From Narthecium ossifragum (Eukaryota > Streptophyta > Magnoliopsida > Dioscoreales > Nartheciaceae), in the NCBI GenBank assembly GCA_963920575.1, contig OY986969.1, forward strand, positions 24,777,434 through 24,841,433: 64,000 nucleotides of DNA. The letters are read 5' to 3'. Both the position numbers and the translations under genes were made by a program. The stretch's first letter is position 1. Each line of letters opens with the position of its first letter. Shown piece by piece: positions 56,581 to 64,000 of this stretch. The notes under the pieces are model-generated. The model was not told the DNA's origin, did no database searches, and worked only from the letters and a program-made list of their open reading frames with translations.

Positions 56581-56639
56581 ACCATCCTCCGGGTCTTCTT
56601 CACCATCCGCCCTTCCGTGAGTTTTTCTATTGTATTAGT

Positions 56640-57020
56640 ATGCAAAAAAAAAAAAAAAAAACTTGCCCTAGTTTCAGCCAAAAACACAAAAAAAAAAAAA
56701 AAAACCGGAAGCTGTCCCTGTTCTGTTTGGCGTCCGCTCAATTTGAAATCCGCAGGGAGGCGGAAGGAACGGCGGAAGCTCAAATTGAGCGGACGCCGCC
56801 ATTCCAATATTTTGGAATCCGCAGGGAGGCGGATTCCAAAAAAACCGGAAGCTGCCCCTGTTCTGTTTGGCGTCCGCTCAATTTGAAATCCGCAGGGAGG
56901 CGGAAGGAACGGCGTCCGCTCAATTTGAGCGGACGCCGCCATTCCAATATTTTGGAATCCGCAGGGAACGGCGGAAGGAACGGCGTCCGCTCAATTTGAC
57001 CTGCGGATTCCAAAATATTG
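56640..57020. repeat. A-runs and direct/inverted repeats in the Gypsy leader
   Basis: Two A runs of 15 or more bases are followed by a block starting CCGGAAGCTG that is repeated 140 bp later (56705 and 56845). Interleaved inverted units are TTTGGCGTCCGCTCAA against TTGAGCGGACGCC, and the self-complementary ATTCCAATATTTTGGAAT. The arrangement suggests remnants of nested small elements in the leader. Confidence 0.65.
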
Positions 57021-58548
57021 GAATGCGCCGGCGCGCCAAACGCTCGAACGAGCGCGCATGGCATCGGATTCACGCGGATTCCGCTCGTTCAGGTGCTTCC
57101 AAACAGGCCCGAATCCTTCCCTTTTCTCTTTCTTTCCTTCTCCATCCCTTTTGCTCTGTTTTTTTGTTTCCCTTTCCCCTGTCTTCTCCGTCTCCGGCAG
57201 TGATCGGCACCACCACTACCACCATCACGGTGATCTCCCCACGCACCGTCGGTCCGCCATCGCCTCTGCGGCCAGCAGCGACGTTCCTTGGCTCGGAGCC
57301 TGCGGATCGACGCCAGATCTCCACCCTCCCCAGCCGGATATACGCTTCCACCACCCTCCGACATCGCCTCCGCCGCCATCCAACACCTCTGACCATCATT
57401 ACCATCACCGCTCCGTCCACCAACGTCGTGTACAGGTAGTGATTTCGGCCTCATCGACTGCAGATCCACCTTCTCAGCCCCGGAGTCGACGCTTCTCTTC
57501 CGTTACCGCCGTCCAAGCTTTATTCTCCATCCTTGCCGCCGGCATTCGTCGCCCTCCGCCTTCACATCCGGGCCGGATCGACACCAACAACTATCTTCTC
57601 CGGCGCCAATCTCTTCTGTGGCAACGTCCTTCGCCGGCTCCTTCGCCGAACGCCGTCGCCCGCAGCCAACACCGTCGCCCGCAGCCAGCACTCTCGCTCT
57701 CCGCGCATCTCTTCAAGCAACGGCGACTCCAGCCGCGCCGGCGTCCTCCGCCGTCCTCTCCGTCCGGTCAAAATCGGGAGATATCACGATCCACTTTTCA
57801 CGGGTTGGGATTGATTTTTTCCATCTAAGTGGATCCAATCGAATCAAGCCAGATCTGATCCAATCCCTCATCCAATCAGATTTTATCTGATTTGAGCCAT
57901 TAAATCTGGTCGAACCACATCCAATCAAAACAGACTGGACCAACTCAAGCTCAGTTCCGGATCAGAAACAGCCCAGCCCAATCTGCAGGGTCTGATTCAG
58001 CACAGAACAGACACAAGCCCAGCAGAGATTCAGATCTGACAAAAGCTACAAACACAGAACAGAGTGGATTCAGGCCAAATTCAGGTTAACTTAGCCCATT
58101 CAAGACGCCACGGATCCAATCCAAGTGAATTAAAGGTCATGCTAATTTCATTGCTTTTAGATCTATTCTGCTTATTTAAAGTTACATCCATTACTCTGAG
58201 TGTGGGCTACCTACCCTTTGAAGTACCTACTCTTTGAAAGCGTTGATCTAAAACCCAAAGCAAAGCAAGGTCTAAACACCTTAGTTCTACACCTACCTCA
58301 TATATCCTGTGTGACATTTTTGAACTCCTAATACTATTGGCTTGCAACAATTACATAGCTTTCAATTTGAGTTCTTCTGCCAAGATAATCTTCCCCTTAT
58401 ATTCAATTTTATTTGCTGAAATTATTTTTGGTGATCTCTGGTATCATTTTCATGCATATTTGATCTTATTAGGAGTTTGATGTCCTAACATTATAGGCTC
58501 ATTTCATCACGTGCATTTCATTGCATACACATTCATAACTATTGTGCC

Positions 58549-60231
58549 ATGCCTTCTCCAAAATCCCAATTAGATGTGAACCCAACCATGAAAACTTTAA
58601 TGAAGGCTATCCGAGAGCTGCAAACAAGTGTCCAAGACTTGACTCAAAAGGGTGATCAAATCAACACTAGGTTAGGGCGAGTTGCAAATGGACATAGCAA
58701 GCGCGATGGTCGTGTCTTCCATGCTAACTTAAGATGTCAAGAATATGCTCAAGGGCAAAATTTTCAAAATGACTCTGTCCCAATCTGCCCTTACATCTCC
58801 CAACACCGTAAGCCTAGGCAATGTTGTGATTTTAATGAGCAGGTGAGGTTAGGTTTCCCAATCGAGGCCCCTACCTTTGATGGTTGTCGTGACCCTAGAA
58901 GTTTTAGTGATTGGCTGCATGAAATAGAGCATTTCTTTGAGTGGGTCAACATGCCTGATGATCGAAAGGTTAGGTTTGCTCAAATGAAGCTTGTTGGGCA
59001 AGCAAAGCTCTTTTGGCACAACACTGAATTGCTCGCGCATAGGAGACACCAGCCACCCATAGTTCACTGGGATGAAATGAAAGCCAAGCTTAAAGAAAAG
59101 TACCTTTCTGCAAGTTATCAGGATGAATTGATAGATCAATGGAACAACATTAGGCAAGGTAACCGCCCAGTAGCATATTATATCGCACAGTTTGAGGACT
59201 TAATGTTGCGATGTGATATCATTGAAAATGAGAGGATCTCTCTAAATAGGTTTCGACTTGGTCTCAAGGATAAGCTAAAAAGGGAACTTATTGGTTGAGG
59301 TGTCACCACCCTAAATCATGCTTACATCATTGTTAAACAATTTGAACGCATGTCTAGGACCACTTTCACAAGATATTCTCAACCTTTAGGAACTAGACTA
59401 CCTGGGAGTGCCACTTCAACTAAAACCCCTCCCACCACTAGACCAAGCCAAAAGGACAAAACGTTATTAGAGTCACCCTCTAAGCAAGGTTCTAGGATTC
59501 AATGTTACAAATGTCATGGCTTTGGTCATGTCGCAACCAATGACCTAAAAATCATCGAGGAACTAGTTTACGGGCCCAATCTCGATGGCATTAATGACAT
59601 CGATGATGAGTCTGAGACAAATTGTAACATCGGAAGCTATAGTAGGCCATCCCCACAAACTGAATCCAATAACTCTATGAATGTCCTTAGTTGTGACCTT
59701 TCACAACCCTTAGAACTTACTATGAATAAGGTAAATGATCTGTTCAAGAATGAGAGCCTTCAAATCATCAGTCCACATCAGTTTGATAATATCGTGTTAA
59801 AAGAGATATATAGTCTTCCAAAACCCATCACATTGCTTAACCTTTCAAAAGCTATCTTGTTCGATTGGCACGTTTGTTTCATGACCTATTTTTGGAGAAC
59901 CATGTGGCATCTCATAAACACAAATTGTAAGTATTCTACTACCGATATAAACAACCAAATGGCAGTTGTGCATATAAATCTTGGTAACTTTTTAAGATTT
60001 CTTATGGGTGACAGTCCACATATTTGGGATTCTATGCTTCTCCTGCATCAGTTTGCATGTTGCATCATAATTAGCAGGCTTATCGGGATGTGTCTATCAG
60101 AAGTCATGCATGGTTACAATATTAGAAAACATCTCAATCTCATACCTAGGAATTTCTCTATTCATGCATGTACACATTACATTCATAATTTGCATTCAGA
60201 GATTAGTAAGAATACTCGCAAATCACCTTGA
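58549..60231 (+). pseudogene. Gypsy gag joined to integrase remnant
   Basis: Residues 1-250 are a plant Gypsy gag: coiled-coil-like start, FDGCRDPRSFSDWLHEIEHF, then KLVGQAKLFWHNTE, MKAKLKEKYLSASYQDEL and IRQGNRPVAYYIAQFEDLML. An in-frame TGA (59296-59298) interrupts it. The same frame continues through a damaged zinc knuckle (CYKCHGFGHVATND, last Cys lost). It then passes into an integrase-core remnant (MTYFWRTMWHLINTNCKYST, then WDSMLLLHQFA) and stops at 60229-60231. Integrase tail sequence (IGNYVMRF, PSKVLHNTR) continues in another frame to 60553. The join is in frame with no protease, RT or RNase H between, so the element cannot replicate itself. Confidence 0.85.
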
Positions 60232-60731
60232 ATATGAGTTGCAGAATATTTCTCATGGGCATTTGAATGAATTTCAAATTGGGAACTATGTGATGAGATT
60301 TGCTCTCAAATTGCAGGATTATAGTATTCGGCCATCTAAAGTGTTGCATAATACTAGAATATATTCCTTCGATTTCTTCATTTTGCCATACTACAACCTA
60401 AGCCCTACAAAAGCTTTAGCATGTCTCCTTGATCTCATCGTTTATCGAGTCTCATCCTTCACCTTTGACGATCCCTTTATTGAGCCACCACTTAAGCCAC
60501 CACTTGAGCATGTACCTCATCCTACATCCTTACCTCTTCCACCCACAAAATAAGAGTATTTTGATGCAATTTTGAATAATTGGATAGTTTCTATTAGTGG
60601 TGAGTATAGTAAGATCTTTGGTTTCTTGGAGCGGACTCAGTTTTTACGGGTTGACTCGGACTTCTAGAGCACTATCAGACCCATGTTACATCATACTCGA
60701 CGGAGTCGAGTTCTTTTCACCCCAGGGGAGT

Positions 60732-61120
60732 TGATGCGGACATCAAATCCAGATCAATCCCAATTCCTTAGCAGATGAGTCCAACCTGTTCATATTTTGA
60801 TTGTCGCTCAGTCAGAGTTGTTTTTGAGTTAGTTTTGCTTATTTAGCATTGAGTCATTTTACTATTGTGATTGAGTTTGGGTGTTATTCGAGTTTGAGTC
60901 TACTTGTACTTAGTTGGTTGAGTCGGTTCCCTTCTATAAAAGGGAAATCCTAGGTTCTATTTTGGTTATTGATGATTAATGATGAAAGCTGCTGATTGCT
61001 GCCTCCTTCTTGTTTTCTTCCTCCTCTTCTCCTAGCTTCTTCTCTCCCTCTCAAAGCTTCTTCTCTCTTTCTTAAAGCTTCACCTCTCTTTCTCCTCTTC
61101 TTCTGATGTGTCCTACATCA
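60732..61120 (+). repeat. 3' LTR of the Gypsy element (389 bp)
   Basis: Follows the polypurine tract, ends CCTACATCA and is followed by the target duplication CCCAC. Confidence 0.88.
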
Positions 61121-61302
61121 CCCACCCATCCTTACCGGCTGCCTATAGATCGCTTTTTATTGGTTGGTGATGAGCATACATAACGAAAATAGTCACTACT
61201 GCAAATTTAAGCTGTGGATCTATTTTTTGAAAAAAAAATATCTTTCAAATATGTTCTTCGTGTAACAATTTACTCCTTTCTGATGATGCTAGGTAGTAGA
61301 AG

Positions 61303-63386
61303 ATGTTTGATTGTGGTTACAAGGCACAACGCATTGATGGCCAGAAAGAGAAATTTGTAAGGTGCATTGACATTTCGTGACCAGCAAACTTTTCTAATTT
61401 TAAATTAGCACACAATGTACTCTTTTGATGAAAATATCCTTTTCTTTGTTAGTTTATGGACCAATGAAATGTGTCTGGCACATTAAGAAAAGTTCTAGTT
61501 GATTATGCTGGATTGTTTTTATTTTTATTTTCGATGTAGCACTTTTTCTTTGGTGTGCCTATTTTCTTGATTTTCTTTTTTTTGGTCTTCTACGTCGTGC
61601 TCTTTGAGCATTTGTGGTTCCATTTTTCGCATCATTATCCAACTTGTCATAATTTCCTGGGACTACAAGATGAAGAATATACAAAGGAATAGTAGTGAGA
61701 GGAGGTAGCTATAGACAGAGGGTAATCTGACTCGTAAAAATTTATTGGTCTTTGTCTCTTTGCCACCTCCCTTCTTTTTGCTTGCTAATTTGTTCCAATT
61801 CAATAGTCTCTTCTTTCGTTTTTGATATAGTATAGTTGTTCATGATGTCTAGCCAGGTCACAGTAAAAGTTAAACTTTTAAGGCATGTAGCTCTGTTTTA
61901 CAAGTCTCTCTAGCTCTAGCATGCTTCACCTCTTTTGACCACCTCATTGTCCTCTAGTTAGGGACCGGTGGAAACTCTAATCTGCATAGGGTGCAAGTGG
62001 CTCTGGTCGGGTTGGTCTCCAGCTGAGCACCGCTCGATCCACATTTTGCCTTCAGGTCTCAGAGTTTATTCCAGATCCAAACCTTTTTGTCCATGTGTTT
62101 TTGCGGAGTAACGCATTCTGAAAGTGGCATCTTTTAGAGCCCTTAATGCAGTTTTCTTTTCCTTAAGTGTTGATTCCTACAACTATCATTTTAATTGCTA
62201 ATAGAGTTGTCATTAAAACATTTTATTAATGGATCTTTCATTACAGCATGTTATCTAGGATGTATCTCACACGCTGCTGGTGCTGTGTCTGATGCTATAA
62301 AGTTAGAATTTGCCAGTTCGAAGAATAAATATTCGCCTCACCTCATATAGTTATGATATTGCTGCAGATTTTGAGAATGATCTAGCTAACCTCCTTGTCA
62401 TCGATACAAAATTTGTTGAAATTTTTTGTCAGCTAAATGGAAGATGGATACTGCGAATATTGGATTTCTGGTTGTCATTGTTGGGCAGAACTGATTATGC
62501 CATTTCATTTGTCTGCCTGTTGTGTGCTTTAACAGAGTGTGAATCATTATTCTTCCTGCAGATCTTTAGGCCATTTATATGTCTTGTTTTCCTTGCTCAA
62601 CATAGGGCTTAGCTGCTTATTTGGTGCATTCAGAAGGCTTTTGTACTGATATATGTTATAAATTTCCTACTTGTGCTTCTCATAGTACTTTAATGACTTT
62701 TGTTAAAAAAAATTCGCCTCTAAATTGCACTTATGTTTTGTTATTCAATTTAATTAGTTAGTTGACACTCAACTTGGCTTTCATGCTCAATGATATTTTC
62801 ATGTTCTAGGCTGGATGACTCAAGCCCAAGTGTGTCCTTAGCTTCTGATACGGGCAGAATGAAGAAATGTGGTTTCAGTGTAGAGGGCTTTGGCCGGGGA
62901 ACAAAAAAACCAGCAAGATCCTTCAGGATAGGGATGAAAAGGGGATCTGAAGGACTCAAGTCACTTGGCAGATCACTTCGATACGGTGTTTCCAGAGCAG
63001 TTTTTGCAGAAGACCTTAAGGTGTCCGAGAAAAAGATATTTGATCCTCAGGATAAATATCTTCTGAGCATGAACAGGCTTCTCGTTGTATCGTGTATTCT
63101 ATCTGTTTCAGTGGATCCATTGTTTTTTTATCTTCCCATAGTTAATGAAGACTCAAATTGCCTGGGTATAGATCAGAAGTTAGCAATCACATCAACCACC
63201 TTTAGGACACTGATTGATGCATTCTATCTTCTCCGAATGGCTCTTCAATTTCGTACTGCCTACATTGCTCCATCATCTCGGGTTTTTGGCAGAGGTGAAC
63301 TTGTGATTGATCCTGGACAAATAGCTAACCGTTACCTAAGACGTTTCTTCATCATTGACTTTCTTTCGGTGCTACCGCTTCCACAG
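61303..63386 (+). CDS. Cyclic nucleotide-gated ion channel (CNGC5/6/9-like), 5' part
   Basis: Plasma-membrane Ca2+-permeable channel subunit. Two coding exons: 61303-61361 and 62810-63386, joined in phase to 212 residues. The second exon ends PLPQ|GTTGGG. No following exon is recognisable up to base 64000, so the gene continues outside. The N-terminus MFDCGYKAQRIDGQKEKFVR and the basic stretch ending GVSRAVF are characteristic of group II CNGCs. S1 is VVSCILSVSVDPLFFYLP (about 108-125). S2 is around FYLLRMALQFRTAYIAPSSR, followed by VFGRGELVIDP. S3 begins RRFFIIDFLSVLPLPQ. The pore, cyclic-nucleotide-binding and calmodulin-binding regions are not in view. The residues seen are well conserved, although the usual Trp-Asn-Lys before S1 reads Met-Asn-Arg. 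Confidence 0.92.
61362..62809 (+). other. CNGC intron 1
   Basis: A GT-AG intron of about 1.45 kb, T-rich, with no recognisable gene or transposon. A 100-codon open frame at 62310-62612 has no family resemblance. Confidence 0.7.
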
Positions 63387-64000
63387 GTTGGGATGAATCT
63401 GCTATGTAGTACATATTTCCTGGGGCATATAAGCTTTTGGTTATCTGCATCGTGCAATTTGTTGAATGGCTGGAACATTTCATTTCATAGCTTAGAGCTA
63501 TTTATGCAGTTTTCTGGTAACTCTGCTATCTGGTGCACTGACCAAAGTTGTTTATCATGCTCCATTTTATGGTGATAGTCTTCGCCAGATTAGTTATAGA
63601 TCATATATGTTTGTTGACTTGGTCATTGGAATATGAACCTATTTACTGTAGATCTAAGATTGCAATACAAGATTTATAGTTAAAGACTATCTACAAGGTG
63701 CAAAGAACAACTCATAGTCAGACCTGCAGCGCCTTTACCATTCTCTATGGTGTAGAGATAATGCATAAAAGTAAGATCATCAACTAGTAGTTATACAACA
63801 GGGATTGAAAGTTAATCATGTGTCACCTTCTTGTGAAGTGCTAAATCACTCCCATGTTCATTCCACACCGAAGGAGTATAGTGTTTCATCCATGATTCAA
63901 TCTCTGCCTTGGAAAAGAAAGGAGGATAGATGTACCTGAAAAGAACTCACTATTTACTTTCTGAAAATTTGAACAGTGCGCTTACTGTTTATCACCAATG
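63387..64000 (+). other. CNGC intron 2 (incomplete)
   Basis: AT-rich sequence after the second coding exon. The expected next block (VVWRFL) was not found in any frame, so the intron runs past the window edge. Confidence 0.6.

Larger units (their letters stand above)
56186..61120 (+). mobile_element. Ty3/Gypsy retrotransposon lacking protease, RT and RNase H
   Basis: Direct LTRs (56186-56580 and 60732-61120) begin TGATGCGGACATC and end CATCA. A 5-bp target duplication CCCAC flanks it (56181-56185 and 61121-61125). A polypurine tract CCCAGGGGAG precedes the 3' LTR, and each LTR has a TATAAAAGGG box. Internally gag is followed directly by the C-terminal half of integrase, so most of pol is deleted. 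A 2-kb leader separates the 5' LTR from gag. The LTRs are nearly identical over the first 370 bp, so insertion is fairly recent. It lies in the same orientation as the CNGC gene. Confidence 0.92.

Noticed and set aside
57058..57828. 256-codon open frame in the Gypsy leader
   Set aside because: Pro/Ser/Arg/His-rich, overlapped by equally long antisense frames, with no recognisable family; treated as GC-rich leader sequence.
62310..62612. 100-codon frame in CNGC intron 1
   Set aside because: No CNGC or other family similarity; flanking exons join in phase without it.

Overview
This is nuclear DNA of a flowering plant. The genes have many short GT-AG introns, and the plastid ascorbate peroxidase, pectin-methyltransferase-like, ALDH3 and CNGC genes are plant families. 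Most of the rest is layered LTR retrotransposon, hAT, Harbinger, Helitron and LINE sequence. GC-rich first exons and the protein sequences suggest a monocot, perhaps a commelinid such as pineapple; the species is a guess. I see no organellar, bacterial or viral replicon, no CRISPR array and no rRNA or tRNA gene.

Layout. 0.2-5.1 kb: minus-strand Golgi methyltransferase (PMT24/25/26 type), 3' end outside the window, with a 5'UTR intron holding a LINE tail. 5.1-11.6 kb: no gene; decayed LTR sequence and a Copia pol remnant with its LTR. 11.7-15.6 kb: complete 12-exon thylakoid ascorbate peroxidase (425 aa). 17.0-23.25 kb: a hAT transposase fragment split by a Harbinger-type element, itself hit by two opposite-facing solo LTRs. 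24.5-25.2 kb: LINE tail. 25.4-31.7 and 40.2-43.9 kb: two complete tandem ALDH3 genes (486 and 487 aa, minus strand, 10 exons each, identical intron phases). Between them lie Helitrons, hAT-type MITEs, an NPH3 pseudogene, a 20-bp-period minisatellite and another LINE tail. 46.8-53.9 kb: a geranylgeranyl reductase pseudogene split by a solo LTR nested in another solo LTR, then ARM-repeat and bZIP fragments around a 200-N gap. 55.4-61.1 kb: a palindromic TRIM-like element and a 4.9-kb Gypsy element lacking most of pol. 61.3-64.0 kb: 5' part of a group II-like cyclic nucleotide-gated channel, continuing out of the window.

The intact genes are independent housekeeping or stress genes (cell-wall polysaccharide methylation, chloroplast peroxide removal, aldehyde detoxification, calcium signalling) and do not form a pathway cluster. 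Exon borders were read by eye from splice sites, reading phase and family similarity and have not been checked against transcripts. The most unusual items are the inverted TRIM with one target-site duplication, the solo LTRs carrying arrays of GATCGATC-type palindromes, the gene-fragment cluster at 52.3-53.9 kb, and the Gypsy insertion just upstream of the CNGC coding exons.
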